NCBI RefSeq assembly: GCF_000003815.2
Contig: NC_049988.1
Coordinates: forward strand, 20,366,163 to 20,405,949
DNA from: Branchiostoma floridae
Taxonomy: Eukaryota; Chordata; Leptocardii; Amphioxiformes; Branchiostomatidae
Direction of reading: 5' to 3'
DNA: 39,787 nt
Shown: piece by piece, positions 28,623-39,565 of the stretch
Layout of the letters: every line of letters starts with the position of its first letter
How positions within the stretch are numbered: the stretch's first letter is position 1
Position numbers and translations under genes: made by a program
The notes under the pieces: model-generated
Seen by the model: the letters and a program-made list of their open reading frames with translations, nothing else
Told to the model about the DNA's origin: nothing
Databases searched by the model: none

Positions 28623-31600
28623 ATGGCCGCCGCAGACCAAGGACCCCACGTCAGCGCAGTTCGTCCTCGTTCCTACCAAGACGAGAGCTATCTGCACGGG
28701 TTTCTTGGAACTGTGGGCGACTTACAGAAGGATGGGGCTTTTCAAGACGTTGTTCTTGAAGTCGAGGGCCGGCGGTTTCCCTGCCATCGGCTTGTTCTGT
28801 CCGCGGCCAGCCCCTACTTCAGGGCCATGTTTACAAGTGACATGGCGGAAAGTCGTCAGAAGACGGTTGTTTTACAGGTAGGGTTGGCGTGACGTGTGGG
28901 TAGAATAGAATAAAACAACAACGGTTCAAATATGCTATGTATCCTAGAGAACACATAAAACGATAAAAACTAATCATCTGGTGTATTTTGCCAGCCAGTA
29001 GGTACCCAAAGTATGAGTAATGAGGCTGTTTAACGTTTAGCCAAACCAAGAAATGTTTAACTTCCCTTCAATGTGCCCCCTCCCCACTTACTGACCCCTT
29101 GACTTACTGACCTGAGTGACCTCTTTGGTATTAAGGGGTTAAAGGTCAATTGGTTAGGCCGTCATGTTAAGAAATTTGTGATGTATTTCCCTGCGACATT
29201 CAAGTGTATCCTGATAATGATACACTATTTTGCATACGTTGAACAAGTTCTTTGTTATATTGTTTTGCAGGGTTTGGATGCAAGCATGTTTGACGACATC
29301 CTGAGTTACATCTACTCAGGAACCCTCCATGTGTCCCTGGACAAAGTGCAACCCCTGTACCAGGCAGCCGACCTCCTCCAACTAGACTATGTGAGAGACA
29401 CCTGCAGCAGCTACATGGCCGTGAACGTGGGACCCTCCACCTGTGTGGACCTGTACAAGTTTGCTGATGTCTTTTCTGTAGACATTGTGCAAAAAGCTTG
29501 TCTGCAGTTTATCCTTAGTACCTTTGCAGAGGTGGGTCTGATACTTTGATACTCTGTAGTATCTGGGCCGCAATAACGTTCAATACAGATGCTCTGGCTT
29601 TGAAACTGTTCGAACGGACTCTGGACATGCCGAATGCGGTGCAATCGAAAATTTGAATACCTGATTCAGATGTTGAAATATTGCTGTTGTAACAATGTTT
29701 GTTCAAGGGCACCAGATTTTCTCAACATCCGGCACATTTTGTTTCAAAACATGTCTCAGGTGGGTATGACATAAATAAGATACAACACGGTGTATTCCGC
29801 ATCACCCTCGGTCCCAGCCCTCCCGCAGTTTGAATTGGCCTTTGGCCGTCGGGCGATCCTACCTGTGGTCGGGCTGGTACCTCGTGTGATGTTGTATTCT
29901 ATTCTGGAAGAAATTTGCTTTCGGATAAAAACTTTGGAGACCTTCCATTTCTTTTATGAGTAGAGTGACAGATAGTTTCGATTATTCTGCAATATTTTTA
30001 TTGATTTTGTGATCTTCATAGCTGTATTCCAAATAACATAAAAGAATGGAATCCACTTTGTAGCGCTAATCTTGCAATATTGCTTCTTAAAAGAAGCCTT
30101 TATCAATAAAACATTGTTTTCCACAGTTCCATACATGTACATGTACTCTGCACCTTCACAGGTTGCCTTCAGTGAGGAATTCTGCAGCCTGAGTGTGAGT
30201 CAGCTGACTGAGATCATCAGCCATGATGAGCTGGATGTTAAAGAGGAGACAACAGTGTGGGAGGCTGTGGTGAGATGGGTGCGGCACAGCAGAAGGGACA
30301 GGTGGGTAGGGGTGGATACGGTTGCATCGTACATCGTACCAGTACAAAACCAGTTTTTCTTTTTGGACCGGTCCAGAAAAACTGGACCTGAAAAAATTTG
30401 GTAGACCAGATGTTTGACTCATTAGAAAATAAATAGATTACTAGTATATGATCAGGAATTCACACGTTTTGGGGCTTACCAGTCGAAGAAAATAAGAACA
30501 GCGAAGTAGAGTAGAGCTTATAATCATTTCTAAAAAGACTTACAGTCTATCATACAGAGGCAATTTAAGTCTTGCAGGATTTTAGAACACCAGTGGGAGT
30601 CAAATTCTCCACAAAGATACTTCTTTTTAGCAAAATGGACCATTGTTTTGAGTATCGTCCATTCACATACTAGTACTGAATCAGGTCCAAGTTCAGATCC
30701 GGACCTGGAACTGATCCTCTGGACCTGAACCATACCTTAATTTTCTGTACTGGTACCCACCCCTACAGGTGGGGTGAGTGTTGTACAATTATGAATATGG
30801 ATGACTATCATGTGTCTATTTACAGGCTCAAAGTATGCTCAAATAAGCTTACTTTTAATCAGTTTGTCCATATGATTCAATATTTCTGAAATGAAAAAAA
30901 ATTGCCCCCATGTCAACCGCTATCCTTTACCCCACAGACTGCACCACCTACCCAGCATCCTCCCTCACATCCGCTTCAACCTGATGACCTCAGGCGACAC
31001 GGCAGCCATCTTGAAACATCCCCTGGTCAGGGAGGATCCTGGAAGTTCTGAGGTGATCAGGAAAGTGGTACAGAAAGGGAACCCCAACCCGAAGCCGAGG
31101 CTTTGGATGACCACGGAAATGATTCTGATGTACAATTCGAACTGGAAGTTAGTATGTACTTACTTGTTTGACTTAGTAAGCAGTGAACAATTCTTGCACA
31201 ATATTATTCCTCATACCGGATAGTGAGTGAGTGTCTGTGGTTTTATTATCTTGCAATAAATGTACCATTCATCTGATTCCTGCTTATAGGGAAGGGCATT
31301 TCTTAGGAGCCAGAAATATTTGATAGAACCGTGCATACTGTGATGTCAGCCTCATTTCTTTAGAAATGTATGAGTTTCCAATCCAGTTTTATTGACAGTT
31401 TCTAATGTATTTTGTCTTCCCCAGTTCCAAGGAGCTCTTTTTCATGAACCCTCGTAAAGGGAAGTACATCAGCTGCCTTTACAAATCTGAAGACCTCCCT
31501 CGTGTCGATAGTATGACAGTCACCAGTGATAACAACGTCTATATCCTGCAATCAGAATATAGGAAGCTGACCCTGTTCAAATACAACCATGCAGAAAACA

Positions 31601-32328
31601 TGTGGGAACAAGCTGGTGTGTCCTCCTCTAATGGACCAGAAGATCAGTTGTATGAGAGAAACTTACATGCGGTTGATGGGATGCTATATTACCTTGCTGT
31701 TAATCCTGAAGAAGTCCAACCTTTGCTGCAGATGATAAAGTACAATCCGCACACGAACCAGTGGCAGGACTGTTCACCGCTGCAACTCAGTGAAACTTTA
31801 TACCGCAGTGCAACAGTGTCCTGCGGCTCACACCTCTATTTCCTCAGAACGGAGGAAATGCATTGCTACGACCCAAGCCAAGATCGCTGGAACGAGCAAA
31901 CCCCACCAACCACCATACCTGATGTCTGTACAGCTGTTGCCATGGGAACAGAGATTTTCTGCATAGATTTTGACTTCACCCAGACTATGATGTACGACAC
32001 AGTGTCAGATTGTTGGCAGGAACTGCAAGGCTGGACTAAACCAGGAAATCTTTGTATGAAATACAGTCCAAGTCTTTTTGTAATGGAGAACCAGCTACAT
32101 GTATTGTTGGAGGTCTATGACACTGACAGACAAAGTCAAGGGTCATCTACAGACTGGACACATCTCATATATGTGTATGACAGGTCGGCTGATGCTTGGA
32201 GAGACTTGAAGGCCACCCTGCGTGATATTAAGAAATATAGTGCTTATGGTTCTTGTGCCCCTGTGGCACGTATGTATCTACCATATCTTAAGACGACCGA
32301 AAACACATTACTCCTTTGTCATTGTTAA
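28623..32328 (+). CDS. Gene F, BTB-BACK-Kelch CUL3-adaptor-like protein
   Basis: Exons: 28623-28877, 29271-29531, 30162-30301, 30938-31147 and 31425-32328; 589 residues. Exon 1 is [20 protein letters not shown] with MAES. Exon 2 has [15 protein letters not shown] and [14 protein letters not shown] (others NVERSTC). Exon 3 starts VAFSEEFCSLSVSQL and has VRHSRRDR where others have VQHSREDR. The exon 4 donor is AA then GTTAGT, chosen because only it keeps the phase-2 junction. The propeller has LFKYNHAENMWEQ, IKYNPHTNQWQDC, HCYDPSQDRWNEQ, MMYDTVSDCWQEL and YVYDRSADAWRDL. The C-terminus extends past YLPYLK by TTENTLLLCHC. A hAT-like element sits directly behind the exon 3 donor, whose first intron bases remain GTGGGT. 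Confidence 0.87.
29135..29148 (+). promoter_or_regulatory. DR1-like motif, intron 1 of gene F
   Basis: GGGGTTAAAGGTCA in the shortest intron 1 of the array (393 bp), where much of the surrounding intron sequence has been lost or replaced. This supports selective retention. Confidence 0.42.
29774..29903. mobile_element. Small inverted-repeat element, intron 2 of gene F
   Basis: Ends AATAAGATACAACAC and its imperfect complement (GTTGTATTCTATT), with a second inner pair (ATCACCCTCGGTCCCAGCCC against GGGCTGGTACCTCGTGTGAT). About 130 bp, no coding capacity, no certain target duplication. Confidence 0.5.
30307..30765. mobile_element. hAT-like non-autonomous element at a splice donor, intron 3 of gene F
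   Basis: The 459-bp element starts TAGGGGTGGATAC and ends GTACCCACCCCTA, with inverted ends that continue less perfectly (GTACCAGTACA...TGTACTGGTAC). It is flanked by the exact 8-bp duplication CAGGTGGG (30299-30306 and 30766-30773), the length expected for hAT transposases. It contains internal palindromes such as TGGACCGGTCCA and no open frame. The duplicated 8 bp include the exon 3 donor CAG/GTGGG. Confidence 0.82.
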
Positions 32329-32353
32329 TGTGCAGGAAAGGTCTCAAAGACTG

Positions 32354-32359
32354 AATAAA
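32354..32359 (+). promoter_or_regulatory. Possible early poly(A) signal of gene F
   Basis: AATAAA only 26 nt after the stop codon, much closer than in genes A, B or D. It may be unused. Confidence 0.3.
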
Positions 32360-33953
32360 GACCTTATATTTCGATCTTTGATTTTGCCAAATTATAGATT
32401 GAAACGTTTGCTTATAGGTATGGACATCTTTCTGTAAGAGACTGAACTGATGATTTGTGCCCTAAAGTTCAACAGCAGTTAAAATACAAGATAGCATTAT
32501 ACTAAGTGCCTTTCTAATAAGTGTACCGGGGCATTCATTGTACTTTTTGGTGAGGGGGCAGTTGTTACATGTATGGGAGTCCTAGTTAAGTAACTAGGGT
32601 GGCACACAGGCAAAGATGCCATGCCTTATATGAAACCTTGTACATAATTCTACCTGTATGGTTTATATTATATTGTGTAGCATGATTAACATTGTATTTG
32701 TTGGTCACCATACAGTTTCGTTTTAAAGCAATTTGCAAAGTTACTTAAGATAGATTCAAGCCAGTTCATATATATAGGTATTTTTATCTAGAATGTAACT
32801 GTTATATCTTTTTTTTTATCTGTTGTACCGTGTAGGTTGCTCGGTATCAGTCAGAGAGCTTGATGCTGCTAACCAATCTTTTCTTGTGTATGGTTAGTAT
32901 TGAGCACAGAGACGTGTGCTCAACTTAAGACCAGTGGAATAAGAGGTCTTATTACATGGACTTCAGGCGTCACTTAGAGAGCACATCCTATTCAATATTC
33001 ATGTTGGGTTAAACTATGTCACATAGAGTGTAGGGGGTAGTCGGTAACAGCTGTCTTACTCTTGTTACAGTATCATTTTCAAACAATATATCTTGACCGA
33101 TTAAAAGGAAGAGCTTTCATTTTGCCATGTACAATTATGTCTGAATTCCTCTTGTACCTTTAGAAGATAGATACCAGGTGAGGCATTTATGATTCGTATC
33201 GTGAAGCCTCCCATAAAATATATTTTGTCAGTTTCCTCACTTTTCCTTATCTCATTTTCGTGAAAATTACAATATTACCACCTAAATGTGTATCTAAATT
33301 TATCCAGCTACAGTTTCCAGCAAAGCTACTGGGGGCATAAAGCCATCACATAAATAACAATTACACAAAGTCAAAAGTAACCCTTTGGGAAAGAAAGGTA
33401 CAGACAGACATAATCTTAGCTTGAACGTAGCTTTCATCAAGCTCAACATCTGATCACTGTATAGCGATAACGTGAGATGCATTGGTTAACAGCCAGACCA
33501 GGGCTTACCTAATAAAACATTGTTGAAACAAGGCCATTTACACCAGAGCCCACCAACCTTCACTCAACCGAGACGGGGGTCGATACCGACTGTCAAGCAC
33601 CTTTGACCCTTTGCTGAATGAATGTGTGACTTAGGTTTTGGGTCATTTCAACTTGAGAAGGATCAGAGGACTGATCGAAAGCTTGTCGGTATTAAAGCGC
33701 TTTATTTTGTGCACAGATATAAAGTCTTAAAATTGTAACATATTGTTAAAACTCCTTGTGACTCAATAGCAAACGGAAACGCAAGTTAGCGACAGAAAAA
33801 AAGGACAGATCATTCCCGTCAGTGGTACAAATATCCTTAGAGGTTATTTGTATATATAACGGAAGGAATCCTTCCATATAGAGGAATACTGATTGCATCC
33901 TTACCGCTTCGTTATGTGGGTAATCAGTGCGTGTCTACCCACCCTTTGACCCT

Positions 33954-33960
33954 TGAGTCA
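33954..33960 (+). promoter_or_regulatory. AP-1-like site before gene G
   Basis: TGAGTCA at the same distance from the start codon as in gene F. Confidence 0.3.
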
Positions 33961-33976
33961 TACCATCATCATCAAC

Positions 33977-36850
33977 ATGGCCGCCTCAGACCAAGAACCC
34001 CACGTCAGCGCAGTTCGTCCTCGTTCCTACCAAGACGAGAGCTATCTGCACGGGTTTCTCGGAACTGTAGGCGACTTACAGAATGATGGGGCATTTCAGG
34101 ATGTTGTCCTTGAAGTCGAGGGCCGGCGGTTTCCCTGCCATCGGCTTGTTCTGTCCGCGGCCAGCCCCTACTTCAGGGCCATGTTTACAAGTGACATGGC
34201 GGAAAGTCGTCAGAAGACGGTTGTTTTACAGGTAAGGTTGGCGTGACGTGTGGTTAGACTAGGGCGAAACAGGTAACTTATGGAGATGCTACGTATCACA
34301 CAGTACATCTAGAACAGGCCGAACCCATTGCACACAAAAATGTCAGACATTTCTTTGAATGTTTTGCTCGCAATGCCCCCCTCCCCACGTCGTGGTATTT
34401 AGGGGTTAAAGGTCAACTTTGTGGGCACTAGAATTATGAACATGTATTTTTCAGCTGAAAAGTTAGTTTCGATTACAGTATTCATAACATAAATATTCAT
34501 CGCTATATTTTTGCAAGTACAATAGATTATGTACATAAAACAGCAGGATTCGATGGAAATTTGACTACATTGATTGAACTAAATTTTTGCATGCAGTATT
34601 ACTTTGCTTATATTTGGACTCAATATAAGTAATACCTTTATCAAAGTAATAACCGTTTGAATAATGTTATGTAATTTTTTTTCAGGGTTTGGATGCAGAC
34701 ATGTTTGTGGAGATCCTGAGTTACATCTACTCAGGAACCCTCCATGTGTCCCTGGACAAAGTGCAGCCCCTGTACCAGGCAGCCGACCTCCTCCAACTGG
34801 ACTATGTGAGAGACACCTGCAGCAGCTACATGGCCATGAACGTGGAGTGCTCCACCTGTGTGGACCTGTACAAGTTTGCTGAGGTCTTCTCTGTGGACAT
34901 AGTCAGAAACCGTTGTCTGCAGTTGATCAATAGGCACTTTGTGGAGGTGGGTCATATATTTTGATAGCGGGTCACATCATTTAACTCTCCTTTATTACAA
35001 GTGTGAGGTGAATACAAGGCTGGTTGGGATCTGTTTTGAAAGTCTAGAAGAATGAGTCTTTGTGTTGAAAATCATTGCAAAATGTTTGCAAATTACATTT
35101 GGTTGTATTTTTTTCGTAAGTGTCGTGACTGTTATTTTACAAAATGTCATCTACAAATTTCAATTTTATAAACTTCACATATGTCTTTAGTGTTATTTTA
35201 AAGAATAGCACCCATTTTCCTTTTTTTTTACAGTTTTAGAAGCCTTTACAAATGAAAGGTTGTTTTGCACAGGAAACCAGGAAACCAGAAAACATACATT
35301 TCCACAGTACCATACGTGTACGTGTACTCTGTACCTTCACAGGTTTCCTCTAGAGAAGAGTTCTGCAGCCTCAATGTGAATCAGCTGACTGAGATCATCA
35401 GCCATGATGAGCTGGAAGTTAAAGAGGAGACAACAGTGTGGGAGGCTGTGGTGAGATGGGTGCAGCACAGCAGGGAGGACAGGTGGGTGACAGTGTGCTA
35501 TAGATAGATGTTGTGGTTTTATGATGACATAAAACATGTTTGATTATGGGGCTGATGTGTTACCAAGAAGAAAGCTAAACCCACCCCTACCCTGTACCCT
35601 ACAGAATACATCACTTACCCAGCATCCTCCCTCACATCCGCTTCAACCTGCTGACCCCAGACGACACGGCGGCCATCTTGGAACACCCATTGGTTAGAGA
35701 GGATCCTGGGAGTTCTGAGGTCATCAGGGATGCGGTACAGAAAGGGGACCCCAACCTGAAGCCGAGGCTTGGGCATACCATGGAGATGGCTCTTCTGTTC
35801 AATGTAGAGCGCGGGTCAGTAAATGAAGTCCTTTTTTGTCTGACTTTCCACGTCGCTAACAGGTTAGATTTGATATCATTAGTGCACGTTGTGGTTTGGC
35901 CTCATCCCTTAGAAATGTTTGCCTTTGTTGTCCCATATCTCTTAAGTGTGTAATGTATGTTATTCCTCTCCAGTTCAAACGAGATCCTCTTCATGAACCC
36001 ACTGGGAGGGTACATCAGCTGCAGGTACAAGCCTGAAGACCTTCCTCTCGTGCAAAACGTGACAGTCACAAGTGATAACGACATCTACATCCTGACTAAT
36101 AAGCGAGAGAATGAGGATCAGTTGTCTATGTTTAAGTACAACCATGCGAAGAATGTGTGGGAAGATGCTGGTATGTCCTCAGTATCTAAGTGGTTGAGGC
36201 TTGAAAAAGATTTGAAATACTACAATAACCACCTTCTTGAAGTTGATGGGATTTTATACTTTCTTGCTGTCGATGAAAACGCGTCCGTCCTATGGATGAG
36301 AAAGTACAACCAGCACACTGACCAGTGGCAGGAGTGTTCACGAGAACTTGACAGTGCTACATTCTACTGCTATGTAGCATTGTCCTGTGGCTCATACCTC
36401 TACATCCTCACAAGCAAGGAAGTGCATCGCTACGACCCGAGCCAGGACCGTTGGGGCAAGAGGACCTCACCAGGGGACTTTCCTGAACTCTGTACAGCAG
36501 TTGCCATGGGAACAGAGATTTTCTGCACAGACATGGACTTAACTCAGTCTTGGGTGTACGACACAGAGTCAGACCAATGGCAGACACTGCAAAGCTGGCC
36601 AAACCCAGGAAACTTTGATATTGATGATATTCCCCAGCTTTATGTACTGGAAAACCAGCTGCACCTACTGGTCAGCATCTGTTTATATAGTGACTCCCAG
36701 GAAGTATACAGAAATTTGATATTTGTGTATGACAGGTCTGCTGATGTCTGGATGAGCTTGAGGACAACCCTGCCTGATACGGAGTATTTTGCGCATGGTC
36801 CTTATTTCCCTGTGGCACGTATATACCTACCACATCTTAAGGAGGCATAA
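33977..36850 (+). CDS. Gene G, BTB-BACK-Kelch CUL3-adaptor-like protein
   Basis: Exons: 33977-34231, 34686-34946, 35343-35482, 35605-35814 and 35974-36850; 580 residues and the most compact complete copy. Exon 1 ends at the only GTAAGG donor (others GTAGGG). Exon 2 has [15 protein letters not shown] and NVECSTCVDLY. Exon 3 starts VSSREEFCSLNVNQL. Exon 4 opens with RIHHLPS in place of RLHHLPS. The propeller starts SNEILFMNPLGGYIS (shortened against NPREGKYIS) and has [52 protein letters not shown] and FVYDRSADVWMSL. It closes VARIYLPHLKEA. Like the other copies it lacks the Gly-Gly pair of textbook Kelch repeats. No defect is visible in coding sequence or splice sites. Confidence 0.88.
34402..34415 (+). 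promoter_or_regulatory. DR1-like motif, intron 1 of gene G
   Basis: GGGGTTAAAGGTCA, identical to genes C, D and F. Confidence 0.4.
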
Positions 36851-37043
36851 AAACACATAATTCCTTTCGCTTTTTGTCGTTACTGTGCAGGTTAACGAAT
36901 AGAGTGCCCGGCTGGGCTGCTCAACAACATTTTGTTTAGATCTCGGGTTTTCCTGAATGTCTCAACAATGGGAATTGTGTCGTACTGCTAGATTTAATAC
37001 TTAGGTGGAAATATTACAGAAATGCTTCCATCGTTTTTCTTAA

Positions 37044-37561
37044 AGACCTTTTCCCACTTCTCATAATAAAATGCGACAGGGTTCCGGATATGGATGTTGA
37101 TGTTACCACCGTTGCCCAGGGTGCGAAACAAGGGTGAAAACAGCTAAAACCTTCAGTACGACGGCGGCAAAGCATATTAACTAATGATTTGTCTAGCATA
37201 TATAGTTCCAGTGCACGGGGCATGGTAAAACTCACTTTCTGACATCAAAGAACAAAGGCTGCAGACGAAACGCAAGTCGTGAACCATGAGATCACGGGGC
37301 GAAACCAACTAACAGCCACAGTGGTGACGGGCTTGCTAGTTTATACTTCTGACCACAAAAATTGGAAAATTCTCAGCCCTAATAATAGTTGTACTATATT
37401 TCCGGACAAATCATTAGTTTAGATGCTTTGCCGCCCTCGTATTGCAGGTTTTAGCTGGTTTCACCTTGGTTTCGCACCCTGGGCAACGGTTGTAACATCC
37501 CAGTCAACAACCATATCCGGAACCCTGTCGCATTGTATTATGGGAAGTGTGAAAAAGGTCT
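37044..37561. mobile_element. Foldback element in the 3' flank of gene G
   Basis: Arms at about 37044-37193 and 37405-37561 are inverted with scattered differences and a few small indels (AGACCTTTT...GCGACAGGGTTCCGGATATG and its complement). The interior is about 211 bp without a gene. Divergence between the arms indicates greater age than the perfect foldback at 144-462. Confidence 0.78.
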
Positions 37562-37817
37562 AAATCTAACAACAGAAACAAGTTATATGGGAGTCCCAGT
37601 GAATTATATAGGATGGTACCAGACTGAGACTATCTATAAACATATATCGAACATTTACCATTATTTCACATTCTAATTGTATTTTAGATACACTTTTCTG
37701 TGGTGCCATTACCATTGTACGAAATGTTTAGGTTTATCATGTGACAGGTAAGTTATTTGCTGTTAACGTTTGTCTACGAAGCAATTTGTAAAGTTACGCA
37801 CATCACAGTATATACAT

Positions 37818-38149
37818 AAGGGCTCGAAATACTTTTTTCTGCATACCTGCACTGGTGCAGGTAGCATTGAAAATTACCTGTACCAGACAAATTTTACCTG
37901 CACCACTCTGAATTTAGGAAGTATGGATCATACTAATATTGTTCAGGAATCATTGCTATTTTTTTCTTTTATACTTTATAGGTGGTAACAGTTAATAACC
38001 ATCCATAACCACCTACAGTATAGGACATCTATAAATAAAACCCAGTACATGGAATTGTGCAGGTTAGGTGCAGGTAGACACCAGAAATACCTGCACAGCT
38101 CCAATTTTACTGCACTAACCTGCATATGAAGGTGTTATTTCGAGCCCTG
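37818..38149. mobile_element. Inverted-repeat element with AGGGCTCGAAATA ends
   Basis: The left end AGGGCTCGAAATAC and right end GTTATTTCGAGCCCTG are inverted. The interior has repeated CCTGCAC/GTGCAGG words in both orientations. The CAGGG-like terminus suggests hAT, but no clean 8-bp duplication is visible, so the superfamily is open. Confidence 0.55.
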
Positions 38150-38211
38150 TACATGTATTTCCTGATATACTGGTTAATTCCAGAATAATGCCTTTTGTAT
38201 CATTTTTTAGC

Positions 38212-38217
38212 AATAAA
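38212..38217 (+). promoter_or_regulatory. Distal poly(A) signal of gene G
   Basis: AATAAA in a context (TTTTTAGCAATAAATATTTA) similar to that of genes A and B. It is now about 1.36 kb from the stop codon because two inverted-repeat elements lie in between. Confidence 0.4.
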
Positions 38218-38821
38218 TATTTACTGATGGAAAGACAGTCGTCATTTTGTTCTATTCTGTCTGACGACCAACTTTACTTTTAAGGGGGTATGAATTAATC
38301 GTGTCATGATAACTTCTATGAAAACATCTTTTAGGAATTTTCTCAAAGTTAAAGACCTAAGCACAGCATCAGATTACTACATGGCATTGGGTATATACAC
38401 ATACAAAAAAACGTGCCGGCAAACTAAATCAAGGAGAAACATAATGTAATGGGGCATAATTTTACTACAAAATAAATACTCTTGGAACGGCACATAAAAC
38501 AAAACCTTCTTGCTAGTGGTACAGATATCTTTACTTGTTATTTACATATCATGGTAGGCATCCTTCTATCTCTAGGCATGATGGAAGATGATAATTATTT
38601 GCGTTTGAGGAACTAACTTTGTTATCGTGACAAATTAGCAAATAATTGAGTTTCTGCAGTAATGCAGGTGTAACACAGGTGAGGGATCACGCACACAGGG
38701 CGTGATTCACAGGTGTATGGTAATATGGTAGGTACTTATAGGGCTACAGGAGTAGTCTGTTCATTCGACGCTTGTCACGACACGCAGGATACAACAAGAT
38801 TGTCTTTGGTTCTTTGTCATC

Positions 38822-39514
38822 ATGGATGCGGAAGCAGTTACAGCGGCTATAGAGCTTAACAAGCAATCGATTCTGAATGCTGTTTCCGTCATGATGGATC
38901 AAAAGTTGGGTGACCTGAAGAGGGCTAACGAAGACCTGGCTGAGAAGCAAGTACAACAGCTGAAGAAGATGAAGTCGGACTCAGCGCCCAAGATTAAGAG
39001 AAAGGCCTATCAAGATCAATTTGACTTCACACAGCAAGTGAAGGAAAAGCTGGTGGAAGCAAAGACGGAGGCGCAGGCAGGGAAAACAGAGAGAGCGCTA
39101 CAGGCACTGGCAGAAGGTGAGGAGTTGATTTCTTTTAGGCAAAAATGTATCCTTATGGCGGATAAATCTGAAGCCGGCTGGCTTACAGTTGAAGAATACA
39201 AAAAGAACGAATTGGCTGACAACTCAGATGATGAGAAACGTATGTTTAAAGCTGAGATGAGGGCAAAGAAAGCCAAGAAGGAGAACGAGGAAAAGCGGAG
39301 GAAGACCGGGCAAGCAAAGCGTTCTTTTGACAAGAGTTTTCAACCACCAGTTAGGTTCTACGGTAACGCTACATCTTCCGTCACTAGCGCTAAGAAGCCG
39401 GGCAACTGTTTTGCCTGCGGAGAGGAAGGGCACTGGAGGGGTACGTGTCCCAAGTTGAGCGGCTTCAGGCAGCGGGGGCAGCAGTTCGACACCATGTCCA
39501 GCAAGAAACTTTAA
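38822..39514 (+). CDS. Gag-like protein with CCHC zinc knuckle (retroelement)
   Basis: A 230-residue open frame, unrelated to the array. The first two thirds are charged and predicted helical (LGDLKRANEDLAEKQVQQLK, then FKAEMRAKKAKKENEEKRRK), likely coiled coil. Near the C-terminus, CFACGEEGHWRGTC (residues 196-209) fits the CX2CX4HX4C nucleic-acid-binding knuckle of retroelement Gag. The ATG follows CATCATGG. It is followed in the same frame, after two stop codons, by a pol-like segment. The frame is intact, so the element may be fairly young. It would bind element RNA during particle assembly. A domesticated gag gene is less likely because pol follows. Confidence 0.75.
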   Translation: MDAEAVTAAIELNKQSILNAVSVMMDQKLGDLKRANEDLAEKQVQQLKKMKSDSAPKIKRKAYQDQFDFTQQVKEKLVEAKTEAQAGKTERALQALAEGEELISFRQKCILMADKSEAGWLTVEEYKKNELADNSDDEKRMFKAEMRAKKAKKENEEKRRKTGQAKRSFDKSFQPPVRFYGNATSSVTSAKKPGNCFACGEEGHWRGTCPKLSGFRQRGQQFDTMSSKKL

Positions 39515-39565
39515 TTGAATTTTGTTCGTAAATTTTCATTTTCAGACTTCCCTCATGCAGAATGA

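Larger units (their letters stand above)
32329..33976 (+). other. 3' flank of gene F and 5' flank of gene G
   Basis: No gene. Around 32415-32570 it resembles the 3' block after genes A and B. A small hairpin with hammerhead-like bases lies at about 33652-33682. The conserved pre-start block of gene G closes the region. Confidence 0.5.

Noticed and set aside
37770-37988. 72-codon frame after gene G
   Set aside because: Falls in the inverted-repeat element and has no recognisable protein features.
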